Positions 34,236 to 42,255 of a stretch of DNA of 64,000 nucleotides are shown piece by piece; within the stretch, counting starts at the first letter, position 1, and every line of letters begins with the position of its first letter. The stretch spans positions 1,431,590 to 1,495,589 of the forward strand of contig NZ_SJPR01000001.1 in NCBI RefSeq assembly GCF_007859955.1, written 5' to 3'. Position numbers and translations under genes: made by a program. Below the pieces are notes generated by a model. That model worked only from the letters and a program-made list of their open reading frames with translations, made no database searches and was not told the DNA's origin. The DNA comes from Botrimarina colliarenosi. Lineage in GTDB: Bacteria > Planctomycetota > Planctomycetia > Pirellulales > Lacipirellulaceae.

Positions 34236-35267
34236 ATGATCCACACCCCGATTCTCACCCTCTTGTTAGCAGCCGTGGCAGCCCAGCCGGCCGCTGCCGG
34301 CACGGTCTCGTTCGATTGGGCGTTTGTCGGTAACCCAGGCAACGCTGGCGAGCTCTCTGGCACCGGAGCTGGCGGGTTCGGCCCCGACACGATCGTTGGC
34401 GCTGTCGACTACTCCTACCGCATCAGCAAGCACGAAGTCACGAACGCCCAGTACGTGGAATTCCTCAACGCCGTCGACCCGACCGGCGCCAATGCACTGG
34501 CGCTTTACAATACGAGCATGGCTGGCAACTTTGGTGGCATCGAGCTGCGCGGAGGCAACGGCGATGGCAGCAAGTTCGTCGCCCAGGTGGGCCGGGAGCA
34601 GAACCCGGTGACGTTCGTGTCGTTCTTCGACGCGATGCGGTTCGCCAACTGGCTGCACAACGGGCAAGGCGCGGGAGATACGGAGACCGGCGCGTACACC
34701 ATCGGCAGCGGCATCGACGAGGTCCGTTCGACAAGCGCCAAGTACTGGATCCCCAGCGAAGACGAGTGGTACAAGGCGGCGTACCACGAGGAGTCGGCCG
34801 GCACTGCAGGCGTTTACTTCGACTACGCCGCCGGGAGCGACAGCATCCCCGTGAGCGACCAGCCGGGTGACAATCCAGCAGCGGTGAACTACTTCGACGA
34901 CGACGGCATGGCCGACGGCTTCAACGACGGCTACGCGGTGAGCGGCTCGTGGAGCTTCCCCAGCAGCACGAACCCGTTCACCGATGTCGGCGCCTACACG
35001 GCCGCGGCGAGCCCCTACGGCACGTTCGACCAGAACGGCAACGTGTGGGAATGGACAGAAGCAGTCTTTAGTTCTTCTTCCCGCGGTTTGCGGGGCGGTT
35101 CGTGGATCAGCAGTTCGAGCGACTTGTGGGCCGCCTTCAGGTACAACAACAGAGCCGCGAGCGAGGGCGCCATAGTAGGTTTTCGCGTGGCAACCGTCCC
35201 TGAAACAGGTTCGGTTCTCATAGCGGGGTCGGCAACGATGGGATGTTTGATCCGGAGACGAGCGTAG
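34236..35267 (+). CDS. Exported SUMF1/FGE-like protein without active-site cysteines, PEP-CTERM-like tail
   Basis: A 343-residue protein with a signal peptide (residues 1-22, ending AAAGT), a formylglycine-generating-enzyme-sulfatase (SUMF1) domain (about 55-320: ISKHEVTNAQYVEFLNAVDP, PVTFVSFFDAMRFANWLHNG, KYWIPSEDEWYKAAYHEES, DQNGNVWEWTEAVF, LRGGSWISSSSDLWAAFRYN, GFRVATVPE) and a short C-terminal sorting tail VPETGSVLIAGSATMGCLIR ending in RRRA, similar to PEP-CTERM signals but with PET for PEP. The cysteine pair that true formylglycine-generating enzymes need after RGGSW is replaced by serines, so sulfatase activation is unlikely; a ligand-binding or surface role is more plausible. It is cargo of the tRNA-Leu element. 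Confidence 0.85.
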   Translation: MIHTPILTLLLAAVAAQPAAAGTVSFDWAFVGNPGNAGELSGTGAGGFGPDTIVGAVDYSYRISKHEVTNAQYVEFLNAVDPTGANALALYNTSMAGNFGGIELRGGNGDGSKFVAQVGREQNPVTFVSFFDAMRFANWLHNGQGAGDTETGAYTIGSGIDEVRSTSAKYWIPSEDEWYKAAYHEESAGTAGVYFDYAAGSDSIPVSDQPGDNPAAVNYFDDDGMADGFNDGYAVSGSWSFPSSTNPFTDVGAYTAAASPYGTFDQNGNVWEWTEAVFSSSSRGLRGGSWISSSSDLWAAFRYNNRAASEGAIVGFRVATVPETGSVLIAGSATMGCLIRRRA

Positions 35268-35943
35268 CATCACCCTGGTGCTCTTACCCTCTTTCCATTT
35301 CTTCTTTTCTCTTGTAGCCGAAGGCAGCGGGCGAGACTTCTGACGACAGAGTCTCACCATGAGACTCTGAAACATAGCGGGACCGGATCGCGAGCCGCCG
35401 GTCCTGCCCGTTGGATGGTGAACTAGATTTCGGTCGGTCGGATCAGTTTCGGCGGCTTGGCGGTCTGCCGAACTCACGTCGGTGCAGCTCACCTTGGAAA
35501 GTTTAGGAGGTGCCCATCCTGCGTAGGCTTCATCGTTCTCAGCAGCTTTGAGTGTCCCCGTAGCCTGCGTCGGTGGACATTACTTCCTTCAGACTTGGCT
35601 CGGGCCAAGCTACCGAAGTTGGACCAACACCAGCGGCTTTGCCCAGCCGGGAAGTCGCAGCGGTCTCCTGGCAGCAGAGACACCTCACGCAGTTTCAGAA
35701 TACGAGTCGCGTCACCCGCTATCTCGAACGCCTTGATGGAATTGCAGACGGTGAGGTGGACCGACTTGCTTCTAGGCAACTTCAAATCCGTGTCTCCTTT
35801 CTCACTCAACTAAAGCCGTTTTTTGGCAAGATCATTGACGTATCCATTCCTCGCGATCAGCTGGATACCATAGTTGGCCAAGCCAGTGCGTAGGTGCTCG
35901 TTTCCGAGTCGTTGTCGCCGATCATTGGCTATTGCAGCCTGCC
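35268..35943. other. Region between cargo gene and integrase, no firm gene
   Basis: About 675 nt. One plus-strand frame from a GTG at 35573 to 35893 (106 codons, with VTRYLERLDGIADGEVDRLA and FFGKIIDVSIPRDQLD) looks partly protein-like but has no ribosome-binding site, so I do not call it. It could be the remnant of a gene. Confidence 0.4.
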
Positions 35944-37062
35944 TCAAGTCGATACCTCGCACTTTGGGTGGCTTTGCCAAATTAGGTCAGCTGTCCGGTC
36001 GGCATCCTGCCCGACGTAGTAGTCCATCGTCGTTGACAGAGACGCGTGCCTCATCAGCTCGCGCAGGGCATGAACGGGGATCCGTGCGGCCCAACGGACT
36101 CCAAACGAGCGACGGAAGTCGTGGACCGAGGCGTGCTTCTTCGTCTGCTCATCCACGATGACCCCGGCGTTTTCACCGATTCGAGCGACAACGCGACTCA
36201 CCCAGATCGGGTTAGCGACTCGGCCGTCGCGACCAGGTGGTCGAAAGATTGGGCCCGTACGCTCACCGTCAGGCGTTTGCTGGAGGAACTCAGCGAAGTC
36301 GGGCGTGATCGGGACGCAGCGGTCCTTGCCCCCTTTGTCGTACTCGGCCGGGATGAACAGCATCGGCCGACGTCCCCCGAGCTCGACGCGCGGGACGCCG
36401 TGTCCGCGCCACTCGAATAGCAGCGACTCGCGCAGTCTGAGGCCGGATAACCACATGCCTTCCAGATAATGCCGCCAGGCTGCGACCCTTTGGGGACCGA
36501 CGACCGACTCGGTGGCGTCCAGCATGCTGCGGAACTCATTGTCCGTGAGCGGCCGGCCCTTCATCAGCTTGCCCGTGCCGCGGAGGCTGGGCAGCTTGAC
36601 GCGGGGCGCCTTCTTGAGGAGCTCGACGTCCTCGCACCAGCGGAGGAACGCACGGAGGTGCGTCAGATGGCTGCGGATGCTGGCCGGTCGCAGTCCCCGG
36701 TCGCGGAGCTTGCTTTGGAAGATGCTGATGCGTGAGGCGTCGAGGTCGGTCAGGCGGTGCGGATGCACGACGCGCTGCACCTCGTCGAGCGTCTCGCGGT
36801 ACTTTTTGATGGTGCTGGGGCGCAGCTCGGGAAGCTTCTCGGCTTTGTGCCGTTGTCGGGCGTGCTCCCAAAGGATGGCGCCGCTGGCGTCGTAGCGGCC
36901 GGTGAGAATCTCTTCCTCGAGTCGACCTGCTTCCTTGAGCGCCGCGGCCTTGGTCGTCGCCTGCGTCCTGCGTTGCCGCTCGGCGCCGGTGTCCGGGTCC
37001 GTCCAACGCAGCACGTAGTGATCGCGGTCGCGTTTCTTGACGCATTTGACGTTAGGTCTCAT
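35944..37062 (-). CDS. Tyrosine recombinase/integrase
   Basis: A 372-residue phage-type integrase. The N-terminal part has an AP2/arm-type start (VKKRDRDHYVLRWTDPDTGA) and a SAM-like core-binding domain (about 65-165). The catalytic domain shows Arg in LSGLRLRESLLFEW, HDFRRSFG (H-x-x-R) near 320, and RHASLSTTMDYYVG, where His and the nucleophile Tyr (TMDYY) complete the R-K-H-R-H-Y set. It would recombine the 56-bp att sites in tRNA-Leu. Start ATG at 37062 overlaps the upstream excisionase gene by 11 nt, so the two are translationally coupled; a GTG one codon earlier is also possible. It lies in the middle of the element, not next to the att site, which is unusual. Confidence 0.95.
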   Translation of the reverse strand: MRPNVKCVKKRDRDHYVLRWTDPDTGAERQRRTQATTKAAALKEAGRLEEEILTGRYDASGAILWEHARQRHKAEKLPELRPSTIKKYRETLDEVQRVVHPHRLTDLDASRISIFQSKLRDRGLRPASIRSHLTHLRAFLRWCEDVELLKKAPRVKLPSLRGTGKLMKGRPLTDNEFRSMLDATESVVGPQRVAAWRHYLEGMWLSGLRLRESLLFEWRGHGVPRVELGGRRPMLFIPAEYDKGGKDRCVPITPDFAEFLQQTPDGERTGPIFRPPGRDGRVANPIWVSRVVARIGENAGVIVDEQTKKHASVHDFRRSFGVRWAARIPVHALRELMRHASLSTTMDYYVGQDADRTADLIWQSHPKCEVST

Positions 37063-37276
37063 CACGCGCGCGCTCCTCCATGAAGGCGATGACCAGGCGA
37101 CCAGAAAAGTAGGGGCTACGGCCGATGCGGATGACCGGCAGCCCGTCGCGGCGGAGCTCTCGCAGTCTGGCGGGCCCGAGCGCCATCCGTCGCGTGAACT
37201 CGGCCAGGGTGTAGAGCTCTCCCTCGGCGATCAGTGAACCACCGCTGCCGTCGGATGCGTCTTGATCAGTTGTCAT
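37052..37276 (-). CDS. Excisionase-like helix-turn-helix protein
   Basis: A 74-residue protein with an HTH_17/excisionase pattern: LYTLAEFTRRMALGPARLRE, LRRDGLPVIRIGRSPYFSGR. Such proteins bind the att arms and steer the integrase to excision, or act as a small repressor. It is 9 nt downstream of the Rep-like gene and overlaps the integrase gene, forming one minus-strand operon rep-xis-int. Confidence 0.85.
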   Translation of the reverse strand: MTTDQDASDGSGGSLIAEGELYTLAEFTRRMALGPARLRELRRDGLPVIRIGRSPYFSGRLVIAFMEERARDET

Positions 37277-37285
37277 GGCTCGTTG

Positions 37286-38671
37286 TCAGTAGGGGAGGGC
37301 GGCGTAGTCGAGTTCGAGCCGCTCCTGTTGTGGGTAATTGAGATGCGGCGCCTTCGTTAGCGGCCTGACAGGGACGCCGAGGAAACGGGCGCGACCGGAG
37401 GCGTCGAGGTCGTCGCGCCGTTGCTCGAGCTTCTCGAGGAGCCCGTCTCCGCAGACGGCATCGACACGGTCCATCACCCGTTGCAGCACCTGCCTGGCTC
37501 GCTTGAACTTCTCCGGCATGGCGGAGCCGACACTGGCGACGAGGCCGCCGATCTGGCGAAGTAGCTTCTCATCGTCTGGCGTGCCGGTCGCTTTCCGGAC
37601 TAGGGCGACGACCTCGCCTTCCGCCCAGGCTGCGAAAGCTTCACACACCTTGGCCCAGAGTTCGGAAGCCTCGGCGCGGGCGTGGTTGCCGTGCTCGCGA
37701 TGACGCTCGGCGTCGTCGACGATACGGAACCAGTGCTCTACCAGGTACTGCGTGATGGTCGGTAGGAGGTCGAAAACCTGCTCTACCGTTCGCGCTTCGC
37801 CCTGGAACCCGTCGGGAGCCACCGTATGCCACTGGGCAAGCCATTCGCGGCGGAGTTGGTACTCGACCCGCGTCGCGGCCTCCGGGAGCACGCCGCCCCA
37901 CCGTCGTTGCTTGAGCACTTCGAACTTGGCGGGGTCCGCCTTCTTCGTCGCTTCCAGCAGCTTGTCATAGATCCGCATCATCGCGGACCCTTTGCCGCGG
38001 ACGAAGCCGGTGTAACCGAGCTCGTCGTCGAAAACGCCACCCGACCTGGCTCGTCCAATGAAGTCGCGCCGCTGGTACGCTTCGCAGAACTCTTTCACGG
38101 AGACGCCAGGAAGATCGATGCAGAGGTCAATCCGTGCGACGAGGTTCGTCTGCGTCTTGATACCGAGATCACGCAGCAACTCACGGGCGTCTCGCCAGCA
38201 CTTCTTGTGGCCGTCGCGCATCAGACGGAACGAGCTGAACTTGATGTGCGCTATCTCGCCACGGTCCCCAGGAACGTCGCTCATCACCAGCACGTCGATT
38301 CCGTCCCATTGGAGGTGGTAGTCGAAGAAGAGCGTGCCGGCGCAACGGCTCAAGCCTCGTGGCTTCACACGGACCTTTCGATCCATGACGGTTAGGGAGG
38401 CGTGCTGGGCGGTGGCCTTGCTCTTGGCGTACTCTTGGGCCTGTTCCAACTCGGGAAGAAGACGCATGAATTCGCGTTGATGCTGGCCCATGATCCAGAC
38501 TTCGAGAGTGTCGATGCCCCCAGTAGTTTGTGTTTGACGGTTAGAACCCCCCGTGTTACTCGGGGCGGGGGGTTCTAGGTCTCCGCAGCATTGGCGGCAG
38601 AAGCACGTCGCGTCGTGCTGTTGGCCGGCGCGGTCGCTGTTGGTAAAGTACGCATCTTCCCTGATACGCAT
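37286..38671 (-). CDS. Rep_trans/MobT-like rolling-circle replication or transfer initiator
   Basis: A 461-residue protein. The part from about residue 50 follows the replication-initiation-factor (Rep_trans, pT181/MobT) layout: GGIDTLEVWIMG strand, NLVARIDLCIDLPGVSVKEF (the ARIDL-D strand), GFVRGKGSAMMRIYDKLLEA (RIYDK), and AATRVEYQLRREWL (R-x-E). These motifs surround the metal site of Rep proteins that nick at a double-strand origin; MobT of ICEBs1/Tn916 elements is the relaxase in the same family. A Cys-rich N-terminal CFCRQCCGD (about 24-32) is uncommon. The catalytic Tyr cannot be assigned by eye. It heads the operon with excisionase and integrase, as expected for a replicating or mobilizable element. 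Confidence 0.75.
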   Translation of the reverse strand: MRIREDAYFTNSDRAGQQHDATCFCRQCCGDLEPPAPSNTGGSNRQTQTTGGIDTLEVWIMGQHQREFMRLLPELEQAQEYAKSKATAQHASLTVMDRKVRVKPRGLSRCAGTLFFDYHLQWDGIDVLVMSDVPGDRGEIAHIKFSSFRLMRDGHKKCWRDARELLRDLGIKTQTNLVARIDLCIDLPGVSVKEFCEAYQRRDFIGRARSGGVFDDELGYTGFVRGKGSAMMRIYDKLLEATKKADPAKFEVLKQRRWGGVLPEAATRVEYQLRREWLAQWHTVAPDGFQGEARTVEQVFDLLPTITQYLVEHWFRIVDDAERHREHGNHARAEASELWAKVCEAFAAWAEGEVVALVRKATGTPDDEKLLRQIGGLVASVGSAMPEKFKRARQVLQRVMDRVDAVCGDGLLEKLEQRRDDLDASGRARFLGVPVRPLTKAPHLNYPQQERLELDYAALPY

Positions 38672-39090
38672 GGGTCACTCCTTGCGTTGAAGGTCACGCC
38701 CAGCGGTCCCGCCTCTCGCCAAAGAAGTTCGGGGCCGTTGGGCCTTTCTGTTGTTACGCCGCTTGTCGCTCCTCGTGGCTCCGGAGCCGCCCCGCTCACC
38801 AACAGAGGCTGAGTGGGGAAGTGTCCCCCTGCCACCGTCTCCGCCACGTCCACGTCCACCCTCAGCTATGGGCGAAGGGTGTACGCGTACGCGGCTCCGA
38901 CGGAGGCAGGGGGACAGCAAGGCTCCTTTTGACGTTCCGTCTTTCCGTTGTTCGTGGTTGCGTGAGTGAGCTGTGCGAGGCCTTCTTCGGATACCGGCTC
39001 ACTTAATCAGCAGTGCGAGCCAGAGTCCTGCGTCGGCAGGTTAACCCGTTTCCCTTGCGAATCGTTAGGACCGCTCGCCGAGACGATCGG
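38672..39090. other. Non-coding region upstream of the Rep gene, candidate replication/transfer origin
   Basis: No gene seen. Inverted arms GTCCCCCTGCC (38823-38833) and GGCAGGGGGAC (about 38905-38915) enclose about 70 nt that contain the perfect palindrome GTACGCGTAC (38881-38890). The location directly upstream of the Rep/MobT-like gene fits an origin, but this is inference. Confidence 0.35.
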
Positions 39091-39297
39091 CTACGCTGCT
39101 CGCTCGCTCCTTACGTCGCTCTCTGTGCTGCTCGCCGACTCGCTCGACGTTGCCGTGCTTCCGATCGACGCGGTGAACGATTTTCCCACAAGCCGGTAGG
39201 CCTGCTCTTTGCTGAGGCCGTGATCGCGGCGCAGATGCCAGTGCATGCCCGTTCGCGTTTTGATCGCGAGCTGGCAGCGAGGGCAGGTGCGGCTCAT
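39091..39297 (-). CDS. Small C2H2-type zinc-finger protein
   Basis: A 68-residue product starting MSRTCPRCQLAIKTRTGMHW and continuing HLRRDHGLSKEQAYRL. CPRC followed by H-x3-x-H (HWHLRRDH) is a C2H2-like zinc ligand set as in small prokaryotic zinc-finger proteins of Ros/MucR-like or phage origin. The Ser/Thr/Glu-rich tail is low complexity. The start at 39297 was chosen because the upstream gene stops at 39311, leaving 13 nt; the longer frame overlaps it. Likely DNA-binding regulator of the element. Confidence 0.55.
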   Translation of the reverse strand: MSRTCPRCQLAIKTRTGMHWHLRRDHGLSKEQAYRLVGKSFTASIGSTATSSESASSTESDVRSERAA

Positions 39298-39310
39298 TTC
39301 TCGATCGTTA

Positions 39311-39784
39311 TTAGTCGCCACTTCGTGCGATCCTCGGCGTAAAGTCCAGCGATCCATAGATCGCTCCTGGGTCCCCTGACACATATCGTTGGGGCAGTTG
39401 GCCGTATTCCGGCACTCCGCGATGGGCAGCTGCGTGGTCTGCGCTCACCCAAATATCTTCTTCTATCTCGTACTCCCATTCCCCCTCCGCACGGCGTCCA
39501 AGGAAGACGCACCCTCTTTGACTCCGCACTCTTACTGCTGCTTCCCCGCGTTCTCTGTAGCCTTCTCCGGGCTGCGAATTCTCCGCACCCCATTCGGCGA
39601 GCCCGTGTACGAGTTGCTGCACCGCTATGCCGGCTATGGTCGCTATCCCTTCCAGCTTGTCGTAAAGCTCTTTTTCCAGCCGGATCTCTACGCGGACCTT
39701 GCCATCCGTAGTGGTTGACTTCTTCCGGGCCGGCTTCTTCACTGTATTTTTGGCGGTCTTCTTAGGCATGCTTGATGTGGTCAT
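39311..39784 (-). CDS. Putative DNA-binding protein (RHH-like segment) of the element
   Basis: A 157-residue product from the first ATG. A lysine-rich N-terminus (MPKKTAKNTVKKPARKKSTT) precedes KVRVEIRLEKELYDKLEGIA followed by TIAGIAVQQLVHGLAEW, a strand-helix-helix pattern of ribbon-helix-helix proteins. The C-terminal part (about 75-157) is Arg/Glu/Tyr-rich without recognised domain. It is located at the right end of the element, just upstream of the zinc-finger gene, on the strand of rep-xis-int. A TTG start at 39844 is possible. Codon use is less GC-rich than in the core genes. Confidence 0.6.
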   Translation of the reverse strand: MTTSSMPKKTAKNTVKKPARKKSTTTDGKVRVEIRLEKELYDKLEGIATIAGIAVQQLVHGLAEWGAENSQPGEGYRERGEAAVRVRSQRGCVFLGRRAEGEWEYEIEEDIWVSADHAAAHRGVPEYGQLPQRYVSGDPGAIYGSLDFTPRIARSGD

Positions 39785-39995
39785 GGGTTTGCGGGTGACT
39801 GTCCGAAGTTTCGGCAACCTAGTGTCGTTGCCTTCACGAAACAACGCCGAAAGTTTTCGGTGCGTATTCGGCTTGTCACCGCGCTAGTCCCTTTGTCCCT
39901 AACTTGTCCCCTGTAAGGGCTTTATGGGCGTCTGCTTGCCATGCTGGCAGGCAGCGAAAAGCCCTAGAAAAAGGGCTCTTGAGTAGGACCGTGGC

Positions 39996-40051
39996 GATTC
40001 AAAATCCGTTGCCCGCAAGGGCGTGTGGGTTCGACTCCCACCTCCGGTACT
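39996..40051 (+). repeat. attR: 56-bp tRNA-Leu 3' fragment
   Basis: Identical to 33453-33508 but lacking the acceptor 5' strand and D-arm, so it is not a second tRNA gene. It marks the right end of the integrated element. A small hairpin (AGCCCT/AGGGCT, about 39960-39978) sits just inside. Confidence 0.95.
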
Positions 40052-40181
40052 GGTTTCTGGCGGTCTCGAAGTGTTTCTGGCGGTCTCGACGTGGCTACGC
40101 CACGATTTCGCCACGCGTATTACTGGCGGTCTCTTTGGCTGGCTCAAGACCTCGCCACGCTTGGTTGTACGCTTTGCTTGC

Positions 40182-40259
40182 TTGAGCCGACGGCGCTAGC
40201 CGCGGGCGCCAGTGGTACACGCCTCGTGGCGCTGCCCGCGGCTAGCGCCGTCGGCTCAA
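40182..40259. repeat. Inverted repeat, GAGCCGACGGCGCTAGCCGC family (copy 1)
   Basis: Arms TTGAGCCGACGGCGCTAGCC and complement. Other copies at 47289-47364 and 54973-55055. Confidence 0.88.
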
Positions 40260-40272
40260 GGTGATTCTCGGC

Positions 40273-41316
40273 TCACAGGCCGTTCAGCGCGTCTTTCAGC
40301 ACGCCGGTGTAGAAGCCGAAGACGCGGAACACCAGCGCGATAATCACCGCCGCGATCGCGGCCCAGACAAGGAATGCGGCGATGCGGGTCAGAACCCCCA
40401 CGGCGTGCTCGGCCTCTTCGTCGTAGCGGCGGGAGAGGCGGTCCATCGACTCGACGATCGTGCCGGTCTCTTCGGCGACCTCCAGGTGGTCGAGGAACTC
40501 CCGCGGGAACACGCCGGTGGCCGCGAAGCCTTGCGAGAGCGGCTCGCCCCGGCCGACCGCCGCGGCCACCGCGGCGTCGTGCTGCGAGTAGCGGGCGTTG
40601 TCCGACGCGCGCAAAACGATGGGCGCGACGCGGCGGAGGTCCATCTCGACGTTCATCGTCAGCCGCAGGGCCCAGGCGATCCGCGCCAGGGCGATCTTCT
40701 GTAGGGCGGGCCCGATGACGGGCAGCGTGCTGACGCGGGCGCGGACCGCGGCGGCCCAATCGGGGCGGCGTCGCAGCGCCATCCAGGCCAGCCCGGCGGT
40801 CAGCGCGATACCGACCAGGAGGTTGGCGTAAATCACCAGCCCTTGGGCGCCGACGAGCCCGAACCCGAGCATGTCGAGCGGCCTGCCGCGGCCGTCCTTC
40901 AAGAAGCCGCCGATCGCGATCAGCAGGCCGACAATCGCCAGCGCCATGCCGAGCTGCACCAACGGCCAAGCGATCTCCGAACGGAACGTGCGCGCCCGGT
41001 CGACCTGGCTCTGGTAATGCTGCGACAACCGGCGGAAGACCTCGGGCGCCGAGCCGGTCTGTTCGCCGACGCGCGACAGCTCGACCAACAGCGGCGGGAA
41101 GAAGGGACCGGCGTTGGCGATCGCTTCGTCGAGGGGCTCACCCGCGGCGATCGCCGTGGCGACGTCGCCGCAGGCGGTGGCGGCGCGGCCCGATTGACGG
41201 TCCGCCTCGCTCCGCCAGATGCGGCGGATGTCGATCCCGGCGTCGAGCGACAGCGCGACGCGGTCACAGAGACCGGCGAGCGTCTTGGCGGAAGCCGGCG
41301 CGCCCGCGGTGAGCAT
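40273..41316 (-). CDS. Type II secretion system F (GspF/PilC-like) family protein
   Basis: A 347-residue inner-membrane protein with two T2SSF repeats: residues about 12-130 (CDRVALSLDAGIDIRRIWRS ... PLLVELSRVGEQTGSAPEVF) and about 210-330 (MNVEMDLRRVAPIVLRASDN ... FLDHLEVAEETGTIVESMDR), each followed by hydrophobic helices (about 130-160, 180-200 and 320-340). GspF/PilC forms the platform for pilin or pseudopilin assembly. No other secretion gene is adjacent, which is common for planctomycetes. The start at 41316 was chosen because upstream codons are a short phased repeat of the type GCCTCAAG, also seen near 225. Confidence 0.87.
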   Translation of the reverse strand: MLTAGAPASAKTLAGLCDRVALSLDAGIDIRRIWRSEADRQSGRAATACGDVATAIAAGEPLDEAIANAGPFFPPLLVELSRVGEQTGSAPEVFRRLSQHYQSQVDRARTFRSEIAWPLVQLGMALAIVGLLIAIGGFLKDGRGRPLDMLGFGLVGAQGLVIYANLLVGIALTAGLAWMALRRRPDWAAAVRARVSTLPVIGPALQKIALARIAWALRLTMNVEMDLRRVAPIVLRASDNARYSQHDAAVAAAVGRGEPLSQGFAATGVFPREFLDHLEVAEETGTIVESMDRLSRRYDEEAEHAVGVLTRIAAFLVWAAIAAVIIALVFRVFGFYTGVLKDALNGL

Positions 41317-41466
41317 TGTAGAGGCTTGAGGTTGCAGGCTTGAGACTTGAGGACGCGCGGCGACTCGCCAGCGGGTCGAGGCGATCGCCTTGAGCAACGA
41401 GACGCTTGCCCTGATCAAAGAGTATCCAGGCCGAACGTTTCGTCTACCGTCTCAAGCCGGCGGACT

Positions 41467-41766
41467 CTAGTTCTCGCTGTAGCCCGTGCGGGCGACGGCG
41501 CGGCCCAAGGGGTTCAGCAAGAAGCGCTCGCGGCAGTCGTGGCACAGGTCATAACGGACCTGGCGGTAGAGGTTTTGGTCGTCCTCTTCGTCGAGGTCGT
41601 CCATCCGTTCGAGCAGGTCTTCGATCTCTTCGAGGTGGTCCGACTCGTCGGCGCCCGGGTTGGGATCGTCGTCGATCGCGGCGTAAACCTCGAGCCTGAC
41701 GACGTAGCGGGTTTCGCAGGCTTGTTTGATCGCCCGGCCGCAGCAGTCGCACGTGAAGTGGATCAT
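41467..41766 (-). CDS. Small acidic protein with two CxxC motifs, unknown function
   Basis: A 99-residue protein with CDCCGRAIK near the start and LCHDCRERFLLNPLGRA near the end; the two Cys pairs probably bind one zinc. Between them lies an acidic stretch EEIEDLLERMDDLDEEDDQN. I recognise this layout from conserved planctomycete hypotheticals. The start at 41766 was chosen as the point where the conserved IHFTCDCC begins. Function unknown. Confidence 0.75.
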   Translation of the reverse strand: MIHFTCDCCGRAIKQACETRYVVRLEVYAAIDDDPNPGADESDHLEEIEDLLERMDDLDEEDDQNLYRQVRYDLCHDCRERFLLNPLGRAVARTGYSEN

Positions 41767-42255
41767 CGGTGAGGGCCCCGTCTGAGGTAAAAATCCGCTC
41801 AATTCGCCTGCAAACTCGCCGCGGTGTACGCCCGCGCTGCTCGCCGTCTCGTGGTCCGTGCTCTCTGCCCTGCAGGTGCATCCTAAGTAGAACGCGCGGC
41901 GCCCAGCAAGCCGAAGCCCGCTTTGTTTTAGGATTTGGGGAGAGGGAATTTTAAGAATTGAGGAAGCAGGCGTCGGAAGTTGGTGAAGGAGGGCGTTCTG
42001 GCGCCGGCTCGGCTAGCCCGGTCGATTTCTCCCGACTACGATTGGAGGTACCCGGTGGACAACACGTCGGCCGCCCCGCAAAAACGCGCGGCGACTGGGG
42101 TTCGCGCAGCGGCGCGAACTTGTCCCCGTCACAACGAGTCCGATTGACGATCGGCCGGCCCCCGCCGAGGGGATCGGCCGTTGAGGCGAAGCACGCAGCG
42201 ATTCTGCTTACACGGAACTGAGCCTGCCTGTACGGATCTGGGAGTGACGAGTCAT

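Larger units (their letters stand above)
33453..40051. mobile_element. Integrated element in tRNA-Leu(CAA), about 6.6 kb
   Basis: A 56-bp exact direct repeat of the tRNA 3' half bounds the region, as after site-specific integration by a tyrosine recombinase. Inside are an integrase (35944-37062), an excisionase-like protein (37052-37276), a Rep_trans/MobT-like replication or transfer initiator (37286-38671), a possible RHH-type protein (39311-39784), a small zinc-finger protein (39091-39297) and an exported FGE-like cargo protein (34236-35267). Conjugation-pore genes, phage structural genes and type IV coupling protein are absent, so it would be a mobilizable or autonomously replicating satellite rather than a full ICE or prophage. 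Confidence 0.9.

Noticed and set aside
35457..35813. A 118-codon frame upstream of the integrase end
   Set aside because: No start context, no coding pattern, and overlapping frames of similar length on both strands.
39996..40051. A second tRNA-Leu gene
   Set aside because: Only the 3' half is present; the acceptor 5' strand and D-arm are missing. It is the att repeat of the integrated element.
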